NCBI GenBank assembly: GCA_902362375.1
Contig: CABIVS010000003.1
Coordinates: forward strand, 35,240-99,239
Direction: 5' to 3'
DNA: 64,000 nucleotides
Origin: Bacteroidaceae bacterium
GTDB lineage: Bacteria > Bacteroidota > Bacteroidia > Bacteroidales > Bacteroidaceae
This document shows positions 54,471-63,756 of this stretch, one piece after another (within the stretch, counting starts at the first letter, position 1; each line of letters starts with the position of its first letter). The notes under the pieces were generated by a model. The model was not told the origin of the DNA. It worked only from the letters and a program-made list of their open reading frames with translations, and did no database searches. Made by a program: the position numbers and the translations under genes.

Positions 54471-56465
54471 ATGAAAAGGATTGTGTTGTTTTGGATACCG
54501 CTTTTATTGCTGTTGTTGGTGAACTGTACGACGGAATCATTCGATTTCGGCGATCAGGAAGGAATATTGGTCGGAGGTTCGGGAGGTGGAGGAAGCAGTC
54601 AGCCCAACCCGACGATTCCCGAGGGATCGGAAGATTTATTGGGATTTACAATCACTTTTGATGAAAGTGATAAAACGGTGTATGGAAGCATGTCGGAAAC
54701 GGTTACTTCCGATGATGATTTTATAGAGAACTCCCAATTCGCCTCTGTGGTGACGATTATCTATAATGGAACGACTGCTGCGGTAAGCAATGGTGTTTCA
54801 GGAGTGGAAGTGTCTTCCAATGGGGCACATGTCGTGGTTAATTCTACAGTCAGCGGAGTAGAATATGTGTTGAGCGGGACTACTACGAATGGCTCGTTCA
54901 AGGTATATAGCGAAAAGAAATTCAAATTATCACTGGCAGGGGTGTCTATACTCAATCCGGTAGGTGCTGCCATTAATATCCAGTCTTCCAAACGTGTGTT
55001 CGTGGTATGTGCAGACGGAACAACGAATGTGTTGACAGATGGTTCTTCTTATACGGCAACTACTGATGGAGAGGATATGAAAGCCTGCCTGTTCAGTGAG
55101 GGACAGCTTATTTTTAGTGGTGGTGGTTCGCTCACAGTTACCGGAAATTATAAACATGCCATCACAAGCGATGATTATGTGCGTTTCCGTAGCGGGTGTA
55201 ATATTACGGTAGCTTCGGCCAAAAAAGACGGAATCCATACTAATGAATCTGTGATTATCGGCGGCGGAATACTGAATATATCTTCTGACGGCGATGCTAT
55301 TCAGTGTGAAGAGGGAGGAATTACGATGACCGGAGGATTTGCCAAACTCTCTACAACGGACAATAAAGCGCATGGGTTGAAATCTTGTCTGGATGTGGTA
55401 ATCAGTGGCGGTGCTATTCAGGCACAAGTGGCGGGAGCAGCCTCCAAAGGAATATCCTGTGATGGTAACCTGACCATCTCCGGAGGAAAGCTGACTGCAT
55501 TCACTTCTCAAACCGCACTTTATGAAGACAATGATTTGAGTTCGTGTGCAGGAATTAAATGTGACGGAAATATCCTGATTACAGGAGGGGAGATCGCCAT
55601 ACAGAGTACAGGTGGAGCCGGTAAAGGTATCAACTGTGACGGTTCGATTACCATCAATGACGGCACGGTGAAAGTGATAACTACCGGTACGCAGTGTGTG
55701 TATGGCAAGCTCGACTCGTCGGCAAAAGGAATCAAAGCGAACGGTGCGTTGACAATCAATGGAGGAACGGTGCTTGTGAAGGCTACCGGTGGGAAAGGCA
55801 GTGAAGGTATCGAGAGTAAAAGTGTGTTGACTGTCAATGAGGGTACGGTTGCCGCCCTTTGTTACGATGACTGTATGAATGCAAGCAACAGCATTGTTCT
55901 TAATGGTGGCAATATTTATTGTTATAGTTCCGGAAATGACGGCATTGATTCTAATGGTACGCTGACCATTACGGGGGGAGTGATCGTATCTTCGGGTACT
56001 ACTTCTCCCGAAGACGGATTCGATTGCGATCAGAATACCTTTAAGATTACCGGGGGGATTGTTCTGGGTATTGGAGGAGGAACAAGTACACCTACATCAA
56101 GTGTATGTACGCAACGCAGTGTGATCTATGGTGGTTCGGGAAGTAACGGAGAAATACTGAATATCCAGTCAGCCGACGGAACCAATGTACTGACTTATCA
56201 GATTCCCCGTGCTTATTCTCAAATGACGGTATTGTTCAGCAGTCCGAATCTGACTTCGGGCGGTAGTTATATCATCTCAAAAGGAGGGGCGGTTTCCGGT
56301 GGTTCCGAGTTCTTCGGATTATATACGGGAGCCACTTATTCCGGTGGCACACAGGCAGCAACGTTTACCGCCAGTTCGATGGTGACACAAGTTGGCAGCA
56401 CTTCCGGCGGTGGCCAGCCCGGTGGTGGAGGCGGCGGACATGGCCCTGGCGGATGGGGATGGTAA
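54471..56465 (+). CDS. Cthe_2159-like beta-helix carbohydrate-binding lipoprotein
   Basis: The 664-residue product has a lipoprotein signal (LLLLLVNC) and acidic/Gly-rich linker, then long right-handed beta-helix repeats in which GGxLxIxSxGDAIxC-like units recur (ISSDGDAIQCEEGGI, NCDGSITINDGTV and the like). Asp/Asn-rich turns suggest calcium sites, as known for Cthe_2159. It ends in a Gly-rich tail (GGGQPGGGGGGHGPGGWGW). The family is the DUF4353 carbohydrate-binding type. It is fourth in VTC-DUF4956-DUF2490-beta-helix. Confidence 0.85.
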   Translation: MKRIVLFWIPLLLLLLVNCTTESFDFGDQEGILVGGSGGGGSSQPNPTIPEGSEDLLGFTITFDESDKTVYGSMSETVTSDDDFIENSQFASVVTIIYNGTTAAVSNGVSGVEVSSNGAHVVVNSTVSGVEYVLSGTTTNGSFKVYSEKKFKLSLAGVSILNPVGAAINIQSSKRVFVVCADGTTNVLTDGSSYTATTDGEDMKACLFSEGQLIFSGGGSLTVTGNYKHAITSDDYVRFRSGCNITVASAKKDGIHTNESVIIGGGILNISSDGDAIQCEEGGITMTGGFAKLSTTDNKAHGLKSCLDVVISGGAIQAQVAGAASKGISCDGNLTISGGKLTAFTSQTALYEDNDLSSCAGIKCDGNILITGGEIAIQSTGGAGKGINCDGSITINDGTVKVITTGTQCVYGKLDSSAKGIKANGALTINGGTVLVKATGGKGSEGIESKSVLTVNEGTVAALCYDDCMNASNSIVLNGGNIYCYSSGNDGIDSNGTLTITGGVIVSSGTTSPEDGFDCDQNTFKITGGIVLGIGGGTSTPTSSVCTQRSVIYGGSGSNGEILNIQSADGTNVLTYQIPRAYSQMTVLFSSPNLTSGGSYIISKGGAVSGGSEFFGLYTGATYSGGTQAATFTASSMVTQVGSTSGGGQPGGGGGGHGPGGWGW

Positions 56466-56506
56466 ACAGCAGTTTACCGTCGAAATCCGTCCTTTGGTCG
56501 ATTCTA

Positions 56507-56538
56507 TTTGTGATAAAGCAGGTTCGGTTTTATCTTTG
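56507..56538 (+). promoter_or_regulatory. Promoter of the LytS/LytTR pair
   Basis: TTTG-N20-TATCTTTG, a full match to the Bacteroides vegetative promoter, 25 bases ahead of the histidine kinase gene. Confidence 0.8.
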
Positions 56539-56563
56539 TTTCGATAATCAGAAGCAATAAGGC

Positions 56564-57778
56564 ATGAAAAGACTACGTAAACAACACATGCTGGAGCAGA
56601 GTATTTACGGAGCTATCTGGATCGTAATATTTCTTCTTCCGCTGATAGGCGGATACTTTGCCATGAGTGGAGGACTTGAGCGGGAGGAAACCCGTATGAT
56701 AATCCGCGAATCATGGTTGAGTATCCTTCCTTTTTTCGTGCTTTTCCTGTTGAACAATTATGGCTTGGTTCCCTATTTCCTTTTTAAGAAAAGGTATTGG
56801 CAGTATACTGTTTCGTTGATTTTTGTAATAGGAATGATTTGTTGGCTTTCTCCGTCTCCTTCTGCCAATCATTTCCCCAAAGATTTCAAGCGAGGAGAGT
56901 TGCCTCTTCGTATGAAGGAGAACCGGAGAGATCAGATTATTAAGATGAGAGAAAAAGCGAGGAAGGAAGGGGATGTACATTGGAATGAGTCCAATCCCGA
57001 ACAACATCCTAGGGGAATGGGAGCTCCAAATGGTCCCGGAGGATTTCCAAAACCGACTCCTTTTCCTTATCCTCCTTTTGTGCTCCGCTATCTTATTCAT
57101 TTCATCATTGCCTTTTTGATGGTAGGATTCAATATCGCCATCAAACTTTTCTTTAAATCTTTCCGTGATGAAGAAATGCTGGAGGAGCTGGAACATCAAC
57201 GCTTGCAATCGGAACTGCAATATTTGAAGTATCAGATTAATCCTCATTTTTTCATGAATACACTTAATAATATTCATGCCTTGGTGGATATTGATACGGG
57301 GAAAGCGAAAAGTTCGATTGTGGAACTCTCTAAACTGATGCGTTATGTACTCTACGAAGCGAGTAATAAAACAATTCTGCTTTCACGTGAGGTTCAGTTT
57401 CTTAAGAATTACATTGCCCTGATGAGTTTGCGTTATACCAACAAAGTTTCTATTAAGATGGATTTTCCGGCCGAAGTGCCCGAAGTGCAGATTCCCCCTT
57501 TACTTTTTGTCTCTTTTGTGGAAAACGCCTTTAAGCATGGAGTCAGTTACCGTAGCGAGTCTTTTATTCATGTCTTGATGCAGTTGGATGAGGGCAACCG
57601 GCTTTCATTCCGTTGTTCCAACAGCAATAATGGTTCGGCTGACGAACAGCATCATGGCATCGGACTCGAAAATATCCGTAAGCGGTTGAGGCTTTTATTT
57701 GGCAATGATTATACGCTTTCCATTACCGAAGAGGAACATAAATTTGATGTCTTACTTATTATACCTTTATTAGAATGA
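56564..57778 (+). CDS. LytS/YehU-type sensor histidine kinase
   Basis: The 404-residue protein has four membrane segments with a Pro/Gly-rich periplasmic or loop part (GAPNGPGGFPKPTPFPYPPF, about residues 150-170). The kinase domain carries the phosphoacceptor motif YLKYQINPHFFMNTLNNIHAL and a GHKL ATPase region (FVENAFKHGV, GIGLENIRKRL). It ends in an ATGA overlap with the LytTR regulator. The signal is unknown; position suggests it controls the VTC-beta-helix operon (inference). Confidence 0.92.
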   Translation: MKRLRKQHMLEQSIYGAIWIVIFLLPLIGGYFAMSGGLEREETRMIIRESWLSILPFFVLFLLNNYGLVPYFLFKKRYWQYTVSLIFVIGMICWLSPSPSANHFPKDFKRGELPLRMKENRRDQIIKMREKARKEGDVHWNESNPEQHPRGMGAPNGPGGFPKPTPFPYPPFVLRYLIHFIIAFLMVGFNIAIKLFFKSFRDEEMLEELEHQRLQSELQYLKYQINPHFFMNTLNNIHALVDIDTGKAKSSIVELSKLMRYVLYEASNKTILLSREVQFLKNYIALMSLRYTNKVSIKMDFPAEVPEVQIPPLLFVSFVENAFKHGVSYRSESFIHVLMQLDEGNRLSFRCSNSNNGSADEQHHGIGLENIRKRLRLLFGNDYTLSITEEEHKFDVLLIIPLLE

Positions 57779-58503
57779 AATGTATAGCAATAGATGATGA
57801 GCCGTTAGCATTGACGCAGTTGTCGGATTACATATCCCAAGTACCTTTTTTGTCTTTGGTAAAGTCATGTCAGGATGCGTTCGAGGCAATGAAGATATTG
57901 TCCGAAGAGGAGGTTGATCTGATTTTTGTGGATATTAATATGCCCGATTTGAACGGACTGGATTTCATACGTTCTTTGGTGAACCGTCCGTTGGTGATTT
58001 TCACTACTGCTTATTCTGAATATGCGGTAGAGGGCTTCAAACTGGATGCCGTGGATTATCTGCTGAAACCGTTTGAGTTCCAGGATTTATTGAAAGCGGC
58101 GGATAAAGCCCGCAGACAATTTGAATATCGTTTGTTGGAGCAACAGGGTGAAATAGGGAATGCTTCGCAGATAAAAGGAGATTCGTTATTCGTGAAGAGC
58201 GATTATAGAGTGGTCCGCATCGATGTGAAGAATATCCGCTATATTGAGGGGATGAGTGAGTATGTGCGTATCTTTGTGGAAGGAGAGGACAAGCCGGTAA
58301 TAACGCTTGCCAGCCTCCAGAAAATGGAAGAACGGCTTCCCACGCATTTCATGCGGGTCCACCGTTCTTATATTGTCAATCTTCGCAAGATTACCGAAGT
58401 TTCCCGTCTTCGTATTATTTTTGATAAGAATACTTATATTCCTGTCAGCGATAATTATAAGGAGAAATTTACGGAATACATTGGGAAATTAAGCCTTTCT
58501 TAA
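57775..58503 (+). CDS. LytTR-family response regulator
   Basis: The 242-residue regulator has an N-terminal receiver (about 1-118) with acidic DDEP, phosphoacceptor Asp in FVDINMPDLNG, and LLKPF with the conserved Lys. The C-terminal LytTR DNA-binding domain (about 140-240) includes RYIEGMSEYVRIF and FMRVHRSYIVNLRKI. LytTR proteins bind paired direct repeats. It overlaps the kinase gene by four bases and ends four bases from the convergent C1 peptidase gene. Confidence 0.94.
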   Translation: MKCIAIDDEPLALTQLSDYISQVPFLSLVKSCQDAFEAMKILSEEEVDLIFVDINMPDLNGLDFIRSLVNRPLVIFTTAYSEYAVEGFKLDAVDYLLKPFEFQDLLKAADKARRQFEYRLLEQQGEIGNASQIKGDSLFVKSDYRVVRIDVKNIRYIEGMSEYVRIFVEGEDKPVITLASLQKMEERLPTHFMRVHRSYIVNLRKITEVSRLRIIFDKNTYIPVSDNYKEKFTEYIGKLSLS

Positions 58504-58507
58504 ATAA

Positions 58508-59692
58508 TTATTTAATTCCCAGTTTCTTGGCAATTTCTTTAGGAAGTGCGTCTTTATGCACCAGGATATTCATTGTCTTGTAGGCAACGAATGCTTTGGA
58601 TGCATACCAGATACCATTATATTTGCCTGATTTACCCCAAGAGTTTTTCACCATGAAGTATTCTTTTCCGTTCTGGTCTTTAGCGATACCGTAGATTACC
58701 ATTCCGTGGTCGTCTGTTGTTTCCCAGTTGTCAAAAGCAACTTGGCGCATTTCCTGGGTAATGTCCTTTTCAGGGAAAGGTTTGGTGAATAGTTCTCTGC
58801 GTTTGTCGGCAGCAGTCAGTCCTGTCCAACGTGCCATGTCCGAACCGGACAGTTCGGATTCTTTGGCTGCATCCGGCATTACGGCGATACCGTCACGTGA
58901 GAATCCTTGTTCGCTGACATCGCTACCCCATGCAAAGGTATAGCCTTTCTTTACAGCATTGTCCATAACAGCCATCAGCTCTTCGATAGGCAGGTTGTAA
59001 GACAGGCCATTGCGCCAGTTATCCTGAATTTCGATGGCGAATTGAGAATAGAACGGATGGTGTGTATAAGAAGTCAGTGATACATAGTCGTTATAGTTCA
59101 ATCCCAGTGATTCGGCAAAAGTCTTTGGAGTATATTCTTTGCCTTTGTAGGTGAACTTTTCCGGACATGCTCCCAGGTAAGTGTCATAAATGGCGCTTAG
59201 TCCGTTTTTCCATACCGGAGTCAGTTTGCTCAACTTACCTTTTGCAATCGCATTGATGTAACCGGAAGCAACAGCATCCAGTTCGTTATGTACCGGCAGC
59301 GTATCACCGTACATAATACCCGGCATCACTTCTTGCGGAACGATACCATAATTTTTGATACAGTACATTACATCATAAAAACTTCCGCCCGGTGAGAAAG
59401 AACTGTCACCATGGTAACGTACATAGTTTACTCCGCGGTCTTGCATTGTTTTGTGTACAACAAACATTTCAGACAGGTCGTACTCACCTTTACCTAAACG
59501 AAGTAGTTCTGATTCAACAAATCCGAGAGTTGAGAAACTCCAGCAAGTACTCGAACGATTTTGGTTCTTGATAGAAGTTATCGGATTTTCTTTCACTGTC
59601 GTGAAAACAAAACCTTCTTCAGGTTTTGCATCTTGTGCCATAACACTTAGGCTGAATAGGCCTAAAGCAGCAATAAGGATTGTCTTTTTCAT
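58508..59692 (-). CDS. C1-family (PepC/bleomycin hydrolase-like) cysteine peptidase, secreted
   Basis: The 394-residue enzyme has a signal peptide (MKKTILIAALGLFSLSVMAQ), unlike cytoplasmic PepC. Active-site residues are Cys in NRSSTCWSFSTLG, His in TTDDHGMVIYG and Asn in VKNSWG. It probably trims peptides in the periplasm. The -7 box TATATTTG lies 33 bases ahead, and the MITE-like repeat begins right beside the promoter. Confidence 0.9.
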   Translation of the reverse strand: MKKTILIAALGLFSLSVMAQDAKPEEGFVFTTVKENPITSIKNQNRSSTCWSFSTLGFVESELLRLGKGEYDLSEMFVVHKTMQDRGVNYVRYHGDSSFSPGGSFYDVMYCIKNYGIVPQEVMPGIMYGDTLPVHNELDAVASGYINAIAKGKLSKLTPVWKNGLSAIYDTYLGACPEKFTYKGKEYTPKTFAESLGLNYNDYVSLTSYTHHPFYSQFAIEIQDNWRNGLSYNLPIEELMAVMDNAVKKGYTFAWGSDVSEQGFSRDGIAVMPDAAKESELSGSDMARWTGLTAADKRRELFTKPFPEKDITQEMRQVAFDNWETTDDHGMVIYGIAKDQNGKEYFMVKNSWGKSGKYNGIWYASKAFVAYKTMNILVHKDALPKEIAKKLGIK

Positions 59693-59724
59693 TCCTATGA
59701 AATTAATATTAAATGTTTTGGCTA

Positions 59725-59732
59725 CAAATATA
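59725..59732 (-). promoter_or_regulatory. -7 box of the C1 peptidase gene
   Basis: Minus strand TATATTTG, perfect TAnnTTTG. The -33 region falls inside the left arm of the 32-bp inverted repeat. Confidence 0.55.
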
Positions 59733-59743
59733 GGAAAGTTTCA

Positions 59744-59970
59744 CCACAGAGTACGCAGAGGACACAGAGTTTTTTTATTATACATTGTTCGTTCTGTCAT
59801 TCTGCGTCTGTCGAACGTGCTCTTCTCTACGTATATATCAGGAGAGTAGATGCTTCGACTACGTTCAGACTATACCTTGATAAGAATATCTGAAGATGTT
59901 TTGAGCGGAGATAATGGCAGATCGATTTATTTCTTAAGAAAAAACTCTGTGTCCTCTGCGTACTCTGTGG
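59744..59970. mobile_element. MITE-like element with 32-bp perfect inverted repeats
   Basis: Left arm 59744-59775, starting CCACAGAGTACGCAGAGG, and right arm 59939-59970 are exact reverse complements; they enclose 163 bases with no gene. The arms belong to a CACAGAG-type repeat common in many bacterial genomes. No transposase and no clear target-site duplication is seen. Confidence 0.65.
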
Positions 59971-59977
59971 TTAGTCT

Positions 59978-61183
59978 TTATTGTATCTTGGCGCGGTAAG
60001 TTCGTTCGGAGAAAGTAATATTCAGGAACAGGGAAAAGCTATTTTCTTTCTGCATACCATTAGGTATTTTCATCCGACCTTTATATTTCAATCCGAGGGA
60101 GAGGACATTATTATTGCGTAATCCGAAGTTAAGTCCGGTGCTGACATAATATTCGGTTGCCTTTTTCTTTTGAATGACAATATAGGAATTGTTGATACCT
60201 GTTCCCAATAGGATGCTGACCGGATTGCGATAGACATTGCCCAATGTATATCTTCCACTGGCTGATAGCCGGTGTTGATTCTCAAAACTGACGTTAGATT
60301 GGGAAGATAGCATCCGGCTCCAGTCCACATATTTGTAGTCGATGGTTGCCATCCATCGCAAAGTGTTGTAGGAAGCTCCTATCCCTAAGAATTGAGGAAG
60401 ACATTGGCGATAGCGTTTCAGGCTTCTTTCAATATCACCCCCTCCCGAACTGCTACTAACGTATAAGTTATTATCTTGCTTAAAATCCTGCGAGTAACCA
60501 TATACGGCACCGGCAACGAAAGAACGTTCGCGGTCTATAGCCCATTTATACTGTACACCAAAATCCGCATAAAAAGTATGTTTGTAGGAACTGGTTTCTT
60601 CTGTGGCAGTACCTTGCGTCTCCGTTTGTGTGATAGTCCCCGTCACATAAGAGAGATTGGTGCCGACAGAAAATCCTTTGCCGAAAAGGTAAGCCGTACT
60701 GATACCCATCTTGGAAAGCCCTCCTTCACCCTGAAAGAGAGAAGAGATGGTACCTCCATTGGTGCCTGCCACCTCTTCATCCAGCGTGATGGCATATCCT
60801 ACACTGCTGACGGGAGCCATGAAAATAGCTCCATACCAGCGTGGAATAATCCGGCAGCCGATACTTAGGTTATTCAGATTTCCGGTGACGGAACGGTTGC
60901 TTGCTCCTCGTTGCGAATAAATCTGGTATGCTCCCATGATACCGGCATCGATCTGGAAGCGTTGTTCGGTCAACTCTGTGAGTGAAGCCGGATTGGCACT
61001 GTTCAGGAAATTATTTCCTCGCAATGCAATGCCTGCGCCGCCCAATCCGGCATATTGCCCGCCTTCCCCGGTAGAAAGCTCTCCCAGTCCGAACATGGAA
61101 GTAGGGGAGTTCGTTGTATTTTGTGCAATGATTATAGAGACAGGAGTATAGAATGCCAGAAGGCAAAACAAAATCTTTTTCAT
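59978..61183 (-). CDS. Outer-membrane barrel, OmpP1/FadL- or PorV-like
   Basis: The 401-residue protein has a signal peptide cut near IIIAQ, a Gly-rich N-terminal region (FGLGELSTGEGGQYAGLGGAGIALRGNNFLNSANPASL) that resembles the FadL/OmpP1 family start, then alternating beta strands to the C-terminus. It may pass a hydrophobic compound. Its ATG overlaps the DUF4270 stop (ATGA, four bases), so the two are coupled. Confidence 0.78.
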   Translation of the reverse strand: MKKILFCLLAFYTPVSIIIAQNTTNSPTSMFGLGELSTGEGGQYAGLGGAGIALRGNNFLNSANPASLTELTEQRFQIDAGIMGAYQIYSQRGASNRSVTGNLNNLSIGCRIIPRWYGAIFMAPVSSVGYAITLDEEVAGTNGGTISSLFQGEGGLSKMGISTAYLFGKGFSVGTNLSYVTGTITQTETQGTATEETSSYKHTFYADFGVQYKWAIDRERSFVAGAVYGYSQDFKQDNNLYVSSSSGGGDIERSLKRYRQCLPQFLGIGASYNTLRWMATIDYKYVDWSRMLSSQSNVSFENQHRLSASGRYTLGNVYRNPVSILLGTGINNSYIVIQKKKATEYYVSTGLNFGLRNNNVLSLGLKYKGRMKIPNGMQKENSFSLFLNITFSERTYRAKIQ

Positions 61184-62505
61184 TGTTGATAAGTTTTGTA
61201 AAGTATGATAAGTTTGGTATTCTTTTTATTGGCAGTATGTTCCCCGTCGCCGAAGATAACGCCTTGGAGAGTGGTATAGAACAAGTTGTCCGGAAGAAAT
61301 AATTGTAGTTTCTGACGGTCATATCCGGTAGTTCCCAGGTTTGTTTGCAGGAAAGAGGTGATGTCAAAGGAGTAATAAGTCTCCTCATAAGACATCTCAT
61401 CGACTATCAGGTTTCCGCTTTGTACGGAACTCCCGGTGAGGTCGGTGATTACACTTTGCGTCACATTTTCATTGTTGGCGGTGTAGAGAGCCAGGCTTTT
61501 GGGCAACGGGTACATGCCGTCATAAGTTCCTTTCACCGGATATAGCTGTAACGTTGCGCTCTCGATGGTCACAAGCTCTCCTTTCTCGCAGAGATTATTT
61601 AAATGTGGGAAGTCGATGGTGACATACATGCCGGTCATTCCCTGCAAATAAGCCTGATGCTCGCTTTTTCCGGAAGAGTATTCATTACCGTCTCCACTTT
61701 GCAGGTTGACTATCGGGGTGTTTGAGCGGTCCTGTTCTATTTTGTTGTAAGTTAAGGTGCTGCTTGTGTTGAAAACCAATGTTTTTTCGTTCAGTGTTTC
61801 CGTAATCTGGTGATAGTAGACTGTGATGCACATACTGGAGTCGTTGACTTGAAATCCGCTGATACAAGCGTCATTTGCATCGGGTATGAAAGCAATTCCC
61901 TTGAAATAATCATGGAAGAAATTCTGGGATTGTACCCATCGGCCATCATTTAGCATCAAGTTGAACCATTCTTCTCCCCATGCATCCGGCAATCGTATTT
62001 CCAGTTCCTCGCTCGGTGAGCCCGGAGTAGGACGAAAGTCGAAAGATGCCAGTGGAGTTTCGTTGTAGTAGGCAGTAGTAGTGTTGTATAGGTACCCTCT
62101 ATCGTCCAGTTCTATATTCTTTGTCAGTTCATGCAGATAAATGCGTTGGTTTTTTAGTGTATCTCCCAGATAATTGCCCGAAGAATACAGGCGTATGGTG
62201 ATCGAATCGAACTCATACTGGATGTTTTCATCAAAAGAATAGGAAGGTACTTCATACTCTGCATAAAAAGAGGCGGTAATTTTCCCCCATAAGTTGTCGT
62301 CACGATATCCTATCTGACAAACCGTATCTCCCGAAGTGGCTACGGAGTCGCTTAATACTGTACTAAGTAATACCGTACAGGTGTCCATCTGCGCGTTGAG
62401 AAATGAACTTTGTACCCATTTCGCTCCTATGGACGATGAATCGTCTACACAAGCGAAAAAAGAAAGAGAGATAAAGAATGAAAAAAGTTGTATGATTGAC
62501 TTCAT
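61180..62505 (-). CDS. DUF4270 surface lipoprotein
   Basis: The 441-residue product starts at 62505 (MKSIIQLFSFFISLSFFAC) with a lipobox ending FFAC and acidic VDDSSS after it. The pattern of paired extracellular-type strands (SFYAEYEVPSYSFDENIQYEFDSITIRLY) matches DUF4270. The longer frame to 62565 was rejected. It is first gene of DUF4270-OmpP1 and divergent from Kelch-DUF4907; these four families occur together in Bacteroidetes. The function is unknown. Confidence 0.85.
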   Translation of the reverse strand: MKSIIQLFSFFISLSFFACVDDSSSIGAKWVQSSFLNAQMDTCTVLLSTVLSDSVATSGDTVCQIGYRDDNLWGKITASFYAEYEVPSYSFDENIQYEFDSITIRLYSSGNYLGDTLKNQRIYLHELTKNIELDDRGYLYNTTTAYYNETPLASFDFRPTPGSPSEELEIRLPDAWGEEWFNLMLNDGRWVQSQNFFHDYFKGIAFIPDANDACISGFQVNDSSMCITVYYHQITETLNEKTLVFNTSSTLTYNKIEQDRSNTPIVNLQSGDGNEYSSGKSEHQAYLQGMTGMYVTIDFPHLNNLCEKGELVTIESATLQLYPVKGTYDGMYPLPKSLALYTANNENVTQSVITDLTGSSVQSGNLIVDEMSYEETYYSFDITSFLQTNLGTTGYDRQKLQLFLPDNLFYTTLQGVIFGDGEHTANKKNTKLIILYKTYQQ

Positions 62506-62550
62506 GTAGTAAAAATGAAATTGGTTTTGTAGCGGCAAAAGAAGAGGTTT

Positions 62551-62646
62551 TCGACAGTCCTCCAAAAAACTATCGACTAAATCTTTGTATTTGTCGACCT
62601 GAATTTTGTTGGTAGATAGAATGTCTTTATTTGTCGATAGTTTTTT
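62551..62646. promoter_or_regulatory. Four phased TCGA sites between divergent operons
   Basis: TCGA cores at 62551, 62573, 62594 and 62634 (steps of 22, 21 and 40 bases), in contexts TTTTCGACAG, CTATCGACTA, TTGTCGACCT and TTGTCGATAG. The outer pair forms a perfect 14-bp inverted repeat: AAAAAACTATCGAC (62564-62577) / GTCGATAGTTTTTT (62633-62646). Confidence 0.65.
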
Positions 62647-62697
62647 TATGCGTGCCCGTTGCCGCCTACATTTGCGGTTGTAATCAACGACATATTT

Positions 62698-63756
62698 ATG
62701 AATACGAAAATGAATAAATTACTTTGCATGATGGTGGTGTTGCTTTCATTGGCGGCATGTACGGATGATACTGAATATACGGCAGGTGTGTGGTATCGCC
62801 GTTCTGATTTTGATGGTGTGGCGCGTACGGACGCAGCTGGTTTTACGATTGGTAATGTAGGGTACCTCTGCACCGGATACCGGGGGAGTACCAAAGACCG
62901 TTTGAAAGATTGCTGGGCGTATGACATTGAGACTAATTCGTGGACACAGTGTACATCAATGCCCGATGCGGCTCCTGCCCGGAATGCGGCTACAGGTTTT
63001 GCAGTAGGTACCAAAGGATATATTGCTACCGGTTACGATGCGACGAAAAAGGATTATCTGAATGATTGCTGGCAGTATGATCCTGCCACGAATTCATGGA
63101 AGGAGATGGCTTCTATCCCGGATGGAACTGATGGAACTAATATCTATGGTAAACGGTATTATGCGCTTTCTTTCGGCATTGGTCAGTATGGGTATTTGGG
63201 TACAGGTTACAACGATAATTATCAAAAGGACTTTTGGAAGTTCGACCCGTCAGTGGGAGATAAAGGAGAGTGGACAGCCATGAGTGGATTTGGCGGGCAG
63301 AAGAGAATGGGCGGTATGGCTTTCGTCATAGATGATATCGCTTATATCTGTGGTGGTGAGAATAACGGTTCGGATGTGACGGATTTCTGGTGTTTTAATC
63401 CGGCAACGGGTACTTGGAAAGAATTGCGCGAACTTTACGATAAGAGTGATGATGATTATGACGACGATTACACTTCTATCGTCCGTTCTTATGCTTGTGC
63501 TTTCGTGATCGACGGTAAAGGATATATTGCTGTGGGGCAGACTGCAGGTGGTAGTTATCGTTCCAATTATTGGATTTACGACCCTCTTACAGACCTATGG
63601 GATGGAGAAGATTTGACAAATTTCGAAGGAAGTACACGTTCGAAAGCCGTATGCTTTTCTACCGGAAAACGAGGAATTATAGCTACGGGAGGGGCTTCTA
63701 CTTATTATTACGATGATACTTGGGAGTTGAAACCTTATGAATATGAAGAGAAATAA
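62698..63756 (+). CDS. Kelch-repeat beta-propeller lipoprotein
   Basis: The 352-residue product starts at 62698 (or 62710) with a lipobox LSLAAC and acidic TDDTE. It has six Kelch-like units of the form GYxGTGYxxxxxxDxWxYDxxTNxWxxM (for example DCWAYDIETNSWTQCTSMPD and the next ones). Kelch propellers bind or isomerise sugars in NanM-like proteins; no such role is proven here. It is divergent from DUF4270 and followed by the DUF4907 gene with a small overlap (the next ATG is at 63743). Confidence 0.88.
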   Translation: MNTKMNKLLCMMVVLLSLAACTDDTEYTAGVWYRRSDFDGVARTDAAGFTIGNVGYLCTGYRGSTKDRLKDCWAYDIETNSWTQCTSMPDAAPARNAATGFAVGTKGYIATGYDATKKDYLNDCWQYDPATNSWKEMASIPDGTDGTNIYGKRYYALSFGIGQYGYLGTGYNDNYQKDFWKFDPSVGDKGEWTAMSGFGGQKRMGGMAFVIDDIAYICGGENNGSDVTDFWCFNPATGTWKELRELYDKSDDDYDDDYTSIVRSYACAFVIDGKGYIAVGQTAGGSYRSNYWIYDPLTDLWDGEDLTNFEGSTRSKAVCFSTGKRGIIATGGASTYYYDDTWELKPYEYEEK

